Below, piece after piece: positions 43,619 through 52,968 of a stretch of 64,000 bases of DNA. The number at the start of each line of letters is the position of its first letter. Position 1 is the first letter of the stretch. The DNA comes from Bacillota bacterium. GTDB lineage: Bacteria; Bacillota; Clostridia; Christensenellales; Aristaeellaceae. The notes beneath the pieces are model-generated. The model did not search any database, was not told the DNA's origin, and saw nothing but the letters and a program-made list of their open reading frames with translations. The stretch spans positions 137,620 to 201,619 of the forward strand of contig JAFADG010000035.1 in the NCBI GenBank assembly GCA_023425025.1, written 5' to 3'. The translations under genes were made by a program, and so were the position numbers.

Positions 43619-43704
43619 ACTACTGACAAACCCCTGCCATCTTCCCAGATAACAGGGGTTTATCAATGATCTGAAGCAGCTTAGCCACTTTTCCGATAGG
43701 CCGA

Positions 43705-44076
43705 TTACAGCTCTTTTTTCCACAAGCCATGAAGGTTACAGAATTCGTAGGCCGCCACCGGCTTGTCCTCATGCAGGGCGAAGACCGCCTTGGGTTCGTC
43801 GCCCGGGCGCAGGGACTTGCGCTGGCCGCCCTTTTCCGTTTGCAGGTAAATCCACTGAATGTAGTGCGCATCCGTCATGGGATGGGCAACGGAACCTATT
43901 TCCACCGTTACCAGATCGCCTTCCACCTTGATGTCGGGCACGTGCTTTTCCTTTGCGCCGTCCGAGGTGTTGGCCTTGAGCTCCTTCATCTTTTCGCCGC
44001 AGCAGCTCATGGGAGCATCGGAAAGGTGAATCGTTCCTACCAGGTTGCCGCATTCCTCACAAACAAAAAAATGCAT
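43705..44076 (-). CDS. Desulfoferrodoxin (2Fe superoxide reductase)
   Basis: A 123-residue superoxide reductase with both iron centres. The N-terminal desulforedoxin-like site has C6, C9, C25 and C26; the catalytic centre II has H45, H65, H71, C113 and H116 (in AHPMTDAHYIQW and CNLHGLW). It reduces superoxide to peroxide without making O2, typical of strict anaerobes. AAAGGAGG is 7-8 nt before the ATG at 44076; the longer upstream frame lacks support. Confidence 0.95.
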   Translation of the reverse strand: MHFFVCEECGNLVGTIHLSDAPMSCCGEKMKELKANTSDGAKEKHVPDIKVEGDLVTVEIGSVAHPMTDAHYIQWIYLQTEKGGQRKSLRPGDEPKAVFALHEDKPVAAYEFCNLHGLWKKEL

Positions 44077-44235
44077 GTTGTTTTCCTCCTTTTTATGTGT
44101 TTCTATACTTATGGTATCCGTTTCCATGATAATCGTCAAGGGCAGAAAAAAAACAAGCCGTGCATACCGCTCAACAAAAAAAGTATGGTACAATTTACTG
44201 GAAAAGTTCAGGCCAGGCAAAAGGAGCTATCATCT

Positions 44236-45615
44236 ATGCTGGACATCACGTCTTTGCAGCTTGGGCTGCCGGAAGATATTTTAAAGAAAAAGTGGGCCGG
44301 AGATATTAAGGGTGCCTTGGAGGCTATAGACGCCAGGCTGCAAAAGGAGCTGCCTCCCATGCTTCGCAGCCGCCTTTTGCTGGAGAAGGAGCTTTTGCCG
44401 CGGATGGCCAGGGAGTATCCCCATGATAAGGACAAGGCGCTCCTGATCCTGCGCGGCCTGATTCCGGGCTTTACGGAGGCTGAGTTTGACGACCTGGAAA
44501 AAAACAATTGGATCGACTTTCTCTTTGTCGGCGGGGAGAAGCGCTATTTTGTCCGCTTCCATCGCACGCTGTTGAAGGTACATCCCGATATTGCCAGGCG
44601 GGCCGGCGTTCCCCTCTCGCCCCACAGCCCGCTGTTGGATGATGCCATTCGGAAAATGAAGGAAGAAGGTTCGCTGACGTATCATTTCCAGATCCGTGGC
44701 ACTTTAAAGATCGAAGAGGAAGCTTTCGTGCCGAGCGAAACGTACCGGGTGCATTTGCCGCTGCCGGCCGTATCCGCCCAAACCGGCAAGGTGGATGTAC
44801 TGTATGCCGATCCCAGCCCCCTTTTCGTATCGCCGGAGGACCATTCCCAGCGCACCGTTTCTTATGAGAAGACGCTGACGGAGAACAAACCATTCGTATT
44901 GGAGTACGCTTACGATTGCGCCATGAAATATGTGGACCTGAAAAAGCCGCCTGAATCAGACGAACCGGTCTATCCGCGCTGCCCGGCCCCAAATCCCGCG
45001 GATCTTGCGGAAAGCGCGCCGCATATCCTTTTTACGCCCTATGTAAAATCCCTGGTTGCGCAGCTTGTGGACGGCGATGAGAGGCCTCTTGAAAAAGCCC
45101 GCAAAATCTATGATTTTGTCACCACCAAGGTTACGTATTCCTTCATGCGTTCCTATTTGACACTGGAAAACCATGTGGAGTATGCGGCCTGCAATTTAAA
45201 GGGCGATTGCGGCCTGCAGGCGCTGCTGTTCATCACCCTGTGCCGCGCCGCCAAAGTCCCGGCAAGGTGGCAGTCAGGGCTCGCGGCAGAGCCGGATTCC
45301 ATTGGCAGCCATGACTGGGCGCAGTTTTATGTTGCTCCCTGGGGCTGGCTGTTCTGCGACTGCTCCTACGGCGGCTCGGCCTGGCGAAAGGGCAATATGG
45401 AGCGCTGGGATTTTTACTTTGGCAACCTGGACCCCTACCGCATGGCAGCCAACGCCGTCTATCAGGCAGATTTTGATCCGCCCAAGCAGTTCCTTCGCGC
45501 CGATCCCTACGACAACCAGACCGGCGAATGCGAGACGCTGAAAAAGGGTCTTCGCGGCAGCGAATTCGATACGGATTACGAAATGGTCTCCTGTGAAAAA
45601 ATAGAATTGAAATAA
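44236..45615 (+). CDS. Transglutaminase-like cysteine protease-fold protein
   Basis: About 459 residues. An N-terminal helical region precedes a transglutaminase core near residues 280-390: the Cys in NLKGDCGLQALLF, the His in SHDWAQFYV and the Asp in FCDCSYG form the triad. Bacterial members are usually peptidases. No signal peptide, so it appears cytoplasmic. AGGAGC lies 8 nt before the ATG at 44236; the frame upstream crosses the promoter and the divergent gene. Confidence 0.85.
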   Translation: MLDITSLQLGLPEDILKKKWAGDIKGALEAIDARLQKELPPMLRSRLLLEKELLPRMAREYPHDKDKALLILRGLIPGFTEAEFDDLEKNNWIDFLFVGGEKRYFVRFHRTLLKVHPDIARRAGVPLSPHSPLLDDAIRKMKEEGSLTYHFQIRGTLKIEEEAFVPSETYRVHLPLPAVSAQTGKVDVLYADPSPLFVSPEDHSQRTVSYEKTLTENKPFVLEYAYDCAMKYVDLKKPPESDEPVYPRCPAPNPADLAESAPHILFTPYVKSLVAQLVDGDERPLEKARKIYDFVTTKVTYSFMRSYLTLENHVEYAACNLKGDCGLQALLFITLCRAAKVPARWQSGLAAEPDSIGSHDWAQFYVAPWGWLFCDCSYGGSAWRKGNMERWDFYFGNLDPYRMAANAVYQADFDPPKQFLRADPYDNQTGECETLKKGLRGSEFDTDYEMVSCEKIELK

Positions 45616-45633
45616 GCTGCTTTTCCGGCATAC

Positions 45634-45665
45634 AAAAACCGCCCTGATTGCTCAGAGCGGTTTTT
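45634..45665. terminator. Terminator between converging genes
   Basis: AAAAACCGC / GCGGTTTTT 9-bp stem, 14-nt loop, between the transglutaminase gene and the minus-strand feo operon end; T-tracts on both sides. Confidence 0.85.
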
Positions 45666-45668
45666 GCG

Positions 45669-45818
45669 TTAGCGGGATACTTTGCTGCTGCAAGCGCTGC
45701 AGCTGTCACAGGAAGGGCATCCGGCACAAGCGCTGCCGCTTTTCCGTGCGCGGATCATGCGAAATATACTTAAGGCCAGTGCGCCGAATACAACAATGGC
45801 TACCAGGATGGTGCCCAT
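45669..45818 (-). CDS. FeoB-associated Cys-rich membrane protein
   Basis: A 49-residue protein, MGTILVAIVVFGALALSIF then a basic stretch and a tail with CAGCPSCDSCSAC. This is the small FeoB-associated Cys-rich family: one TM plus cysteines that may pass or sense iron. GGAGATGAAAGG precedes the ATG. It lies 25 bp after feoB and closes the iron operon, followed by a terminator. Confidence 0.88.
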   Translation of the reverse strand: MGTILVAIVVFGALALSIFRMIRARKSGSACAGCPSCDSCSACSSKVSR

Positions 45819-45843
45819 CCTTTCATCTCCTTTCAGGAGGGAA

Positions 45844-48000
45844 TCAGGCTTTGCTTCCGGCTGAGACGATTCTGCGGCCGGCGGCGGGACGGGAGCTTCT
45901 GAAGATCAGCCACAATACCCAGCCGGCGATGGCAAAGGCGATAATCTGGCCGATGCCAAAGGGAACGCCCAGGAAGATCAGGCTGCCGATCTGATAGACC
46001 AGGAAAGCGGAGACGTACGCCAGAACCGTTTGATAGCCGATGGCAATCCAGGTCCATTTGGCGGTACCCATTTCCCTGTGGATGGCGCCGATGGCCGCGA
46101 AGCAGGGGGCGCACAGCAGGTTGAACACCAGGAAGGAATAGGCGGCTACCTGGGTGAAAGCCGCTTGCAGCTGCGGCCAAATTTCCGCGCCGTCTTCGGC
46201 GACTTCCGCAAGGCCGTAGAGGATACCGAAGGTGCCAACCACGTTTTCCTTGGCGGTAAGGCCTACCAGCGTGGCGACGGTCGGTTTCCAATCGCCCCAG
46301 CCCAGCGGCGCAAACACGGGGGCCACAAAGGTGCCCACGGCAGCCAGAATGCTGGCATCTTCTTCCGCCATTTCAAACCGGAAATTAAAGTTGGACAGGA
46401 ACCAGATCAGCGCGCTGGATACAAAGATGATGGTTCCGGCTTTCATAATAAAGTGCTTGCTGCGGTCCCACATGTGAATGAGCAGGCCCTTGACCCTTGG
46501 CATATGGTAGGTGGGAAGCTCCATCACAAAAGGCGCGGGATCCCCGGCGAACAGCTTCGTCTTTTTCAATATGATACCGGATACGATGATGGCCAGCATC
46601 CCCAGGAAGTAGGCGGAGGGGCCAACCCAGGAGCTTGCGGGGAACAAGGCGCCGGCGATCAAGGCAATGATGGGCAGCTTGGCGCTGCAGGGAATGAAGG
46701 TGGTGAGCATAACGGTCATCCGGCGGTCCTTTTCGTTTTCGATGGTGCGGCTGGCCATTACGCCGGGAACGCCGCAGCCTGTGCCGATCAGAACCGGGAT
46801 GAAGGATTTGCCGGACATGCCGAACTTGCGGAAAATGCGGTCCATGATGAAGGCGATGCGCGCCATATAGCCGCTGTCTTCCAGGATGGCCAGGCACAAA
46901 AACAGCACCATCATCTGGGGCAGAAAGCCCAATACCGCGCCTACGCCGGCGATGACGCCGTCCAGCACGAGGCTTTGCAGCCAGTCCGCCGTGCCAAGGG
47001 AGTTCATCAGCCCGCTTGCCGCGCCCGGGATGATTTCACCAAACAGGGAATCGTTGACCCAATCGGTGCCCATGGTGCCGATGGTTTGAATGGAGATGTA
47101 ATAGACCAGCCACATGACGAAAGCAAAGATCGGCAGCGCCAGAAACCGGTTGGTGACAATCCTGTCGATCTTGTCGCTGGTGGAAAGGCCGCCGTGGCTC
47201 TTTTTGACCAGCACCTTTTTGATCAGCCCAGCGATATACAGGTACCGCTGGTTGGTGATGATGCTTTCGCTGTCGTCGTCTTCATCCGCTTCGACCCGTA
47301 GGATGATGCTTTCCAGCTTCTCCGTTTCGTCCGCATCAAGCTTTAAGCGCTCCAGCGCCTTTTCATCCCGCTCAAAGGCCTTGACGGCATAAAAGCGCAG
47401 CTGCTCTGACGGGACCTTGCCGGCAAGAAGCGCCGATATTTCTTCCAGCGCCTTTTCCACAGGGGCGTCAAACTTGTGCAAAGACACGTGGGGCGTTTTC
47501 TTCGCGGCCACCTCCAGCGCTTTTTCGGCGGCTTCCCTGGTGCCGCTGCTCTTGAGTGCGCTGGTTTCCACAATGGGGCAGCCCAGGGCCGCGGACAGCT
47601 TGGCGATATCGATCTTGTCGCCCCGCCTTGCCACCACGTCCATCATGTTCAGTGCGATGACGGCGGGGATGCCTGTCTCCAGCAGCTGCGTGGTCAGATA
47701 CAGGTTGCGCTCCAGGTTGCCGGCGTCCACCAGATTCAAAAGCGCGTCGGGCTTTTCATCCAAAATATAAGTCCGGCTGACTACTTCCTCCAACGTATAG
47801 GGCGAAAGGGAGTAGATGCCGGGTAAGTCCTGAATCAGGACGTCTTTATGGCCTTTCAACCGGCCTTCTTTCTTTTCCACCGTTACGCCTGGCCAGTTGC
47901 CTACATACTGGCTGGAGCCGGTCAGGTCGTTGAACATGGTGGTTTTCCCGCTGTTTGGGTTTCCGGCCAGGGCGATTTTCATTTCAGCCAATGGAATCAC
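45844..48000 (-). CDS. feoB: Ferrous iron transport protein B
   Basis: A roughly 718-residue Fe(II) transporter: N-terminal GTPase with G1 GNPNSGKTT and G3 DLPGIYSLSPYT, G4 NMMDVV, then a membrane domain with several TMs, including gating motifs GCGVPGVMASRT and FIPCSAKLPII. The start is unsure: GTG 48000, TTG 47991 and ATG 47982 are in frame; SD GAGAGG fits TTG best. It is preceded by two feoA genes and followed by the Cys-rich protein. A GTTAG-N6-CTAAC box lies just upstream. Confidence 0.96.
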   Translation of the reverse strand: MIPLAEMKIALAGNPNSGKTTMFNDLTGSSQYVGNWPGVTVEKKEGRLKGHKDVLIQDLPGIYSLSPYTLEEVVSRTYILDEKPDALLNLVDAGNLERNLYLTTQLLETGIPAVIALNMMDVVARRGDKIDIAKLSAALGCPIVETSALKSSGTREAAEKALEVAAKKTPHVSLHKFDAPVEKALEEISALLAGKVPSEQLRFYAVKAFERDEKALERLKLDADETEKLESIILRVEADEDDDSESIITNQRYLYIAGLIKKVLVKKSHGGLSTSDKIDRIVTNRFLALPIFAFVMWLVYYISIQTIGTMGTDWVNDSLFGEIIPGAASGLMNSLGTADWLQSLVLDGVIAGVGAVLGFLPQMMVLFLCLAILEDSGYMARIAFIMDRIFRKFGMSGKSFIPVLIGTGCGVPGVMASRTIENEKDRRMTVMLTTFIPCSAKLPIIALIAGALFPASSWVGPSAYFLGMLAIIVSGIILKKTKLFAGDPAPFVMELPTYHMPRVKGLLIHMWDRSKHFIMKAGTIIFVSSALIWFLSNFNFRFEMAEEDASILAAVGTFVAPVFAPLGWGDWKPTVATLVGLTAKENVVGTFGILYGLAEVAEDGAEIWPQLQAAFTQVAAYSFLVFNLLCAPCFAAIGAIHREMGTAKWTWIAIGYQTVLAYVSAFLVYQIGSLIFLGVPFGIGQIIAFAIAGWVLWLIFRSSRPAAGRRIVSAGSKA

Positions 48001-48013
48001 GTCCTCTCATGAA

Positions 48014-48029
48014 GTTAGCATGTGCTAAC
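48014..48029. promoter_or_regulatory. GTTAG-N6-CTAAC box upstream of feoB
   Basis: GTTAGCATGTGCTAAC, a 7+7 palindrome between feoA and feoB. Same pattern at 48607 and 48749. Resembles DtxR/IdeR-family operator halves. Confidence 0.55.
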
Positions 48030-48057
48030 GTATGGCTTGAAAAAAAGAGCCGATCCG

Positions 48058-48291
48058 TTATGCCAACAGAATGTTCTCCGCTTCCGATTTACGGATGGAA
48101 AGCTCATACCCCCGCAGATTCACTTCGATGGGGTCCCCCAGCGGTGCCACTTTGCGTATCAAAAGCTGCGTTCCTTTGGTGATGCCCATGTCCATGATGC
48201 GGCGCTTGACCGCGCCTTCGCCGGTAAGTTTGCCTACGGTGACCGTTTCACCGATCTTGGCGTCGTTTAGCGTACGGGATTTTGCCTCCAT
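48058..48291 (-). CDS. feoA: FeoA family protein (second copy)
   Basis: A 77-residue SH3-like FeoA: VGKLTGEGAVKRRIMDMGITKGTQLLIRK is the family core. FeoA modulates FeoB activity. It lies 12 bp after the other feoA and 57 bp before feoB, with an iron-box-like palindrome between. Confidence 0.93.
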   Translation of the reverse strand: MEAKSRTLNDAKIGETVTVGKLTGEGAVKRRIMDMGITKGTQLLIRKVAPLGDPIEVNLRGYELSIRKSEAENILLA

Positions 48292-48302
48292 GGAAAGCCT
48301 CC

Positions 48303-48515
48303 TTATGCCACTTGTATTTTATTGGCCATGGCCTTGCTGATGGCAACCCTGGTATCCTTGACATTCACGATCAGATTGCCGGCCATTTCGGTAACGATGG
48401 TGACTGTGGCGCCGGATACAAAGCCCAGGCTTTCCAGAAAGCGCCTTGTTTCATCTTTTCCATGCACCTGGCTGATGGAGATGGGAATGCCGGCATTTGC
48501 CATGGTCAAAGGCAT
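48303..48515 (-). CDS. feoA: FeoA family protein (first copy)
   Basis: A 70-residue FeoA domain (RRFLESLGFVSGATVTIV). AAGGAGG lies 9-10 nt before the ATG at 48515. First gene of the feo operon, about 130 bp from the promoter. The two FeoA copies are quite different in sequence, so they may have separate roles. Confidence 0.9.
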   Translation of the reverse strand: MPLTMANAGIPISISQVHGKDETRRFLESLGFVSGATVTIVTEMAGNLIVNVKDTRVAISKAMANKIQVA

Positions 48516-48606
48516 AGACGCTTCCTCCTTGTTGGGTTTCTTCCTGTTCCTGCCCTGGCCGGGCCCAAGAGCTGTTGACTTCCCCTTGCGGGAAGTGCGG
48601 CTGAGT

Positions 48607-48622
48607 GTTAGGCACAACTAAC
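48607..48622. promoter_or_regulatory. GTTAG-N6-CTAAC box in feo 5' region
   Basis: GTTAGGCACAACTAAC, positioned 17 bp downstream of the feo -10, suited to blocking transcription when bound. Confidence 0.6.
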
Positions 48623-48638
48623 TTTCAACCGCATCATA

Positions 48639-48667
48639 AGTTTACTACGGCTAACTTGCATTGTCAA
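48639..48667 (-). promoter_or_regulatory. feo operon promoter
   Basis: TTGACA (48662-48667), 17-bp spacer, TAAACT (48639-48644) on the minus strand. The spacer and -10 carry GTTAG-CCGTAG-TAAAC, a degenerate copy of the same box. Confidence 0.75.
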
Positions 48668-48748
48668 TAGTTTCACGCCTGATTTCTCTTGATTTTTTAC
48701 CGATTTTTATAGGATATCATAAAGAATGATGACGAAAAAAGAGATGTT

Positions 48749-48764
48749 GTTAGTTTTCTCTAAC
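48749..48764. promoter_or_regulatory. Distal GTTAG-N6-CTAAC box
   Basis: GTTAGTTTTCTCTAAC, about 85 bp upstream of the feo -35, same 5-6-5 pattern. Confidence 0.5.
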
Positions 48765-48862
48765 TCTGTGGCCCACTCATTTCATGATATGCACAAAACC
48801 ATGGAAGGATGAAATGACGGACAAAAAAAGCGGGCGGCTGAGTGCCGCCCGCAAAGCCGCTG

Positions 48863-50629
48863 TTATTTCTTCTTCTCCGGGTCGCAGCTGACCACGCCGC
48901 GGATGGCATCCAAAGTAACGACGGAGCCGCTGCGAAGAATCTGCGTGGCGTCATGGGCGCCGATGATCACCGGTATATCCAGGCTCATGCCGGCCACGGC
49001 GCCGTGGCCGTTGGGGTTGTCCTCCTCCAGGATCAGGCCGGAGGCCTTGCGCACCTGCTGCAACAGGGCGTTGCTGGTTTGGGAGATGACCAGGATATCG
49101 CCTTCCTGGAAATTCTCAATGGCTTCCTTTTCGCTGTGGCATACACACAGCCTGCCGCAGGCCGCCCGGCTGGTGGCGCCGTGGCCGGTGACCAGTATGT
49201 GGCCCACCACCTGCACCTTCATCAGGTTGGTGGTGCCGGAAACGCCAAGGGGCACGCCGGCGGTGATGACCACCAGCTCCCCGGCATGCAAAAGGCCGGC
49301 CTTTTCCCCCGCTTCCACGGCGTGCTCGATCAGCTCGTCCGTGTTGCTTTCCTCCCCGATCAAAAGCGGCGTCACGCCCCAGGAAAGGTTCAACTGGCGG
49401 GATACGGAGGGGGAGGCGGTGCAGCAGAGGATGGGGCAGTTGGGCCGGTACTTGGAAATCATGCGGGCGGTGCGCCCGGATTTGGTGACGGTGACGATGG
49501 CGGCGGCGTTCAGGTCATGGGCGGAGGTGCAGGTGGCGTGGGAGATGGCGTTGGTGATGTCGGGGTTCTCGGTAATGGGCCGCTCCTTGAAGCGCTTGAC
49601 ATAGTTGATGTCGGCTTCCGCCCGCATGGCGATGCGCGCCATGGTTTTCACCGACTCCACCGGATACAATCCGGCCGCCGTTTCGCCGGAGAGCATGATG
49701 GCGCTGGTGCCGTCATAGATGGCGTTGGCCACATCGGTGGCTTCCGCCCTGGTGGGCCGGGGATTCTTCATCATGGAATCCAGCATCTGCGTGGCGGTGA
49801 TCACCTGCTTGCCGGCGGAATACACCTTGCGGATGATCATCTTCTGCAGGACGGGAACCTCCTCCAGGGGGATTTCCACACCCATGTCGCCCCGGGCCAC
49901 CATGATGCCGTCGGATACGGCAATGATCTCGTCTATGTTTTGAACGCCCTGCATGTTTTCGATCTTGGCGATGATGTTCATGGTGGAGCAGCCCTGGCGG
50001 CTGAAGATCTCCCGGATCTCCAGTATATCCTTTGCGCAGCGCGTAAAGGAGGCGGCCACAAAATCAAAGCCGTGCTCGATGCCAAAGAGAATGTCCTCCC
50101 GGTCCTTCTGGCTTAAAAAGGGCATGGAGAGGGAAACGTTGGGCACGTTGACGCCCTTTTTATTGGAAATCACGCCGCCGTTTTCCACCCGGCAGCGGAT
50201 ATCTTCGTTTGTTGCGGAAAGCACCGTCAACTCCACCAGGCCGTCGTCAATGAGTATGGTGGTGCCGGCGGATACGTCCTTGGGCAAATCCTTGAAGGTG
50301 ATGGAGACATGACGCTCGTCCCCCGGCTCGTCCCGGGTGGTCAGGGTGAACTCCTGGCCGGCTTTTAAGGTGATCCGTTCATTGGAAAAATCCCCAAGCC
50401 GGATTTCCGGGCCCTTGGTATCCAGCAGGGTGGCGATGGGCAGATTTAACTCTTCCCGGAGCGCTTTCAACTGCTCAAAGCGCTTCAAATGGTTTTCGTG
50501 GGTATCGTGGGAAAAATTGAAACGGGCCACATCCATGCCCGCCAATATAATATTGCGCAGGTTGTCGCCCGCCACCGCGGCCGGACCCAGGGTGCAAACA
50601 ATCTTTGTCTTTCTCTTTTTCAACGTCAT
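48863..50629 (-). CDS. pyk: Pyruvate kinase with C-terminal PEP-utiliser domain
   Basis: A 588-residue enzyme converting PEP and ADP to pyruvate and ATP. MTLKKRKTKIVCTLGPA, FNFSHDTHENH, LLDTKGPEIRLG, AKIENMQGVQNIDEI, VARGDMGVEIP and AVEAG/ SGRTAR-type C-domain segments are all present. The final 110 residues (VGHILVTGHGATSRAACGRLCV..GAHDATQ) form the extra PEP-utilising mobile-domain-like tail found in many Bacillota pyruvate kinases. GGAGG is 7 nt before the ATG at 50629; upstream in-frame codons have no SD. Confidence 0.97.
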   Translation of the reverse strand: MTLKKRKTKIVCTLGPAAVAGDNLRNIILAGMDVARFNFSHDTHENHLKRFEQLKALREELNLPIATLLDTKGPEIRLGDFSNERITLKAGQEFTLTTRDEPGDERHVSITFKDLPKDVSAGTTILIDDGLVELTVLSATNEDIRCRVENGGVISNKKGVNVPNVSLSMPFLSQKDREDILFGIEHGFDFVAASFTRCAKDILEIREIFSRQGCSTMNIIAKIENMQGVQNIDEIIAVSDGIMVARGDMGVEIPLEEVPVLQKMIIRKVYSAGKQVITATQMLDSMMKNPRPTRAEATDVANAIYDGTSAIMLSGETAAGLYPVESVKTMARIAMRAEADINYVKRFKERPITENPDITNAISHATCTSAHDLNAAAIVTVTKSGRTARMISKYRPNCPILCCTASPSVSRQLNLSWGVTPLLIGEESNTDELIEHAVEAGEKAGLLHAGELVVITAGVPLGVSGTTNLMKVQVVGHILVTGHGATSRAACGRLCVCHSEKEAIENFQEGDILVISQTSNALLQQVRKASGLILEEDNPNGHGAVAGMSLDIPVIIGAHDATQILRSGSVVTLDAIRGVVSCDPEKKK

Positions 50630-50862
50630 AATTATTCCTCCGTCCACGGCAAAACCTTTTACGGCCAGCCTATCAGTATTGTATCACAATTGCAAGGCGA
50701 TGAAAACTTTGTATACGGCTATCTTTCGCCCGTTCTGAACAAATTGCGTATAAGCTGTGTATAAAGATTTGACGGCATGTCCGCGTTATGCTACCATAAT
50801 CTGCAATCGTGGGTTCACGCCCGCTCCCAGCCCATTTCCCCCGGGAAAGGAGGCCTTCCCTG

Positions 50863-52953
50863 ATGGAAAAAAAGCGCCGCGCTTTCTTGCCCCTGGACCC
50901 GCAATGGCAGCATTTTTCCAGGTGCCTGGACGTAGGCTATGCTTACCGGCTGGCCAGGCAGATGGAGCAGTTCCGCACCAATCCTGTTTTGGGCTACCGT
51001 ACGGCCGGCTCTTTGGCCGAGGCACAAACAGGCGACATGCTGTTTGAGGAGATGGCAAGCATCGGCCTCACACCCGTAAAGGACAGGTTTCCGTCAGACG
51101 GCTGGGATTTTGCGAAGGCCCGGCTGTACTACAAGGATAAGCTGGGGCAGGAGCAGGTCTGCGAGCTGGGCGGATATCAAACGGATTTGCACACCGGCGG
51201 CAAAAAGCCCTTCCTGCTGGTGAACGCCGGCCAGGGAACGGCAAGGGAGCTGGAAAAGCTGGATGTGCGGGGCAAGCTTGTTTTGATCTCCATCAACCAG
51301 CGGGATGAATGGTGGATCAACTACCCCGCCTATCAGGCCCACCTGCACGGTGCGGTGGCGGTGCTGGCGGTGCAGCGCAGCGGCTATGGCGAGGAGAACG
51401 CCAAAACCCTCAACGCCCAGGACATCTGCGGCCCCAAGGATGCCCCGGCCCTGTCCATTTCCCAGCGGGACGCCAAAAATTTGACGGCGGCGCTGGACCT
51501 TGGCTTTGGCCAAAACGCTTTGGTTTCACTGGACGCGGAATCCACGGTCATGGAAAACACCTTTTCACACAACATCGTCGGCCAGATCAAAGGCGAGGAA
51601 GAGGACTCCCTGGTTATTCTCTCCGCCCATTACGATTCCTATTTCTCCGGCTTTCAGGACGACAACACCGCCGTGGCGCTGATGCTGGGGCTGGCCCGCA
51701 CGGTGCTTACCAGCGGCTACAGGCCGCGCAAGACGCTGGTGTTCTGCGCCATGGCAGCCGAGGAATGGGGCGCCGTCAACACCAGGTACGACTGGTCGGT
51801 AGGGGCGTACAACCAGGTTTTCCGCATCCATCCCGAATGGGCGGGCAAAGCCGTGGTAAACATCAACCTGGAGCTGCCGGCCCATGCCCATGGCAAAAAG
51901 CATTTCATCCGCAGCGCCTATGAAATGAAGGGCTTTTTGAAGCGGCAGATGAAGGCGCTGCCGCAAAAGGTCCGCGCCGTATATCCCAAGGGGTCCGGCG
52001 TCGTGTGCCCCACCCAGACCTGGTCGGACGATTTTTCCATGGCGATTGCCGGCATTCCGGCCATGGTGAATGAGTTTGGCGGCGGCACATTCATGGAGAC
52101 AAGGTACCATTCACAATTTGACAACGACGACGCATACGATGAAGGCGTATACCATTACCATCACGTGCTTTACGGGCGGCTGATGCTGGCCTTTGACCAA
52201 TTGTGCCTGCCGCCCTTGGATTTTACCGTCCGTTTGGAGGCCATCTTTGAGACGCTGACCTGCCAGCGGCTGCATCCCAGAATGGAAGGCGCCTTTCGGG
52301 GCACGCTTTTGTCTGCGGCCAAAAAAGCTGAAGAGCTGTACGCGCTGACGGAGGAAATCAACCGCCAGTATATATTGAAGCTGGCGGAGGGCAGCCTGGA
52401 AGCCAGGGAGCTGTACGCGGCCTGCAAAAGCGCAAGGCGCCAGCTGCTGGACATCTTCCGTTACCTGGAGGAGCACTTTGTCCGCCTGACATGGCACGAT
52501 GTTTCGATTTTTCCCCACGAGCACGACCAGTTAAGCGCCGATATGCTGCACAGGGCGGTATGGCAGCTGCACGCGGGGGATGTCAAAGGGGCGCTAAAGA
52601 GCCTTGGTGAAATTGGCAACAACTGCTACGCGGCGGCCTTTGACAGGGATGTGTATGAATACTTTACCGCCTACGTACTCCATCAGCCCGGTGAGCGGTT
52701 GCTGTGGGGAGCGGGGCGGGTCATGCACCATTTGGATTTGTATGATCTGATGCACAGGCTGCAGGCAAAAGAAAAAGAGAAAAAACCTGATTTGAGCATG
52801 GAAATACGGGAGCTTTCGCGCCTGGAACAGGAAGCTTTGCAAAGACTGGATAAAACAGTGCGGGACGAAACGGCCGTGCTGGAAGGATTGGAGTCGCTTT
52901 TGAAAAAAGCGCTCCGCAGGCTGCGGCCGCTTGTCACCCCTCAGGAGGAATAA
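50863..52953 (+). CDS. M28-family aminopeptidase with PA domain
   Basis: About 696 residues. A PA-type insert (ELEKLDVRGKLVLISINQ) precedes a M28 zinc peptidase core with ligands in LSAHYDSYFSGFQDDNTAVA, AAEEWGAVN, NINLELPAH and YHSQFDND. The C-terminal 230 residues are helical and not recognised. No signal peptide, so it is an intracellular peptidase. AGGAGG lies 9 nt before the ATG at 50863. A GNAT gene follows 15 bp later, implying co-transcription. Confidence 0.88.
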   Translation: MEKKRRAFLPLDPQWQHFSRCLDVGYAYRLARQMEQFRTNPVLGYRTAGSLAEAQTGDMLFEEMASIGLTPVKDRFPSDGWDFAKARLYYKDKLGQEQVCELGGYQTDLHTGGKKPFLLVNAGQGTARELEKLDVRGKLVLISINQRDEWWINYPAYQAHLHGAVAVLAVQRSGYGEENAKTLNAQDICGPKDAPALSISQRDAKNLTAALDLGFGQNALVSLDAESTVMENTFSHNIVGQIKGEEEDSLVILSAHYDSYFSGFQDDNTAVALMLGLARTVLTSGYRPRKTLVFCAMAAEEWGAVNTRYDWSVGAYNQVFRIHPEWAGKAVVNINLELPAHAHGKKHFIRSAYEMKGFLKRQMKALPQKVRAVYPKGSGVVCPTQTWSDDFSMAIAGIPAMVNEFGGGTFMETRYHSQFDNDDAYDEGVYHYHHVLYGRLMLAFDQLCLPPLDFTVRLEAIFETLTCQRLHPRMEGAFRGTLLSAAKKAEELYALTEEINRQYILKLAEGSLEARELYAACKSARRQLLDIFRYLEEHFVRLTWHDVSIFPHEHDQLSADMLHRAVWQLHAGDVKGALKSLGEIGNNCYAAAFDRDVYEYFTAYVLHQPGERLLWGAGRVMHHLDLYDLMHRLQAKEKEKKPDLSMEIRELSRLEQEALQRLDKTVRDETAVLEGLESLLKKALRRLRPLVTPQEE

Positions 52954-52968
52954 TCAGGTGGTCCGAAC

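Larger units (their letters stand above)
48516..48862. promoter_or_regulatory. feo control region
   Basis: 347 bp without a gene between pyk and feoA. It holds the feo promoter and two GTTAG-N6-CTAAC boxes. No further structure recognised apart from an AT-rich stretch at 48680-48760. Confidence 0.6.
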
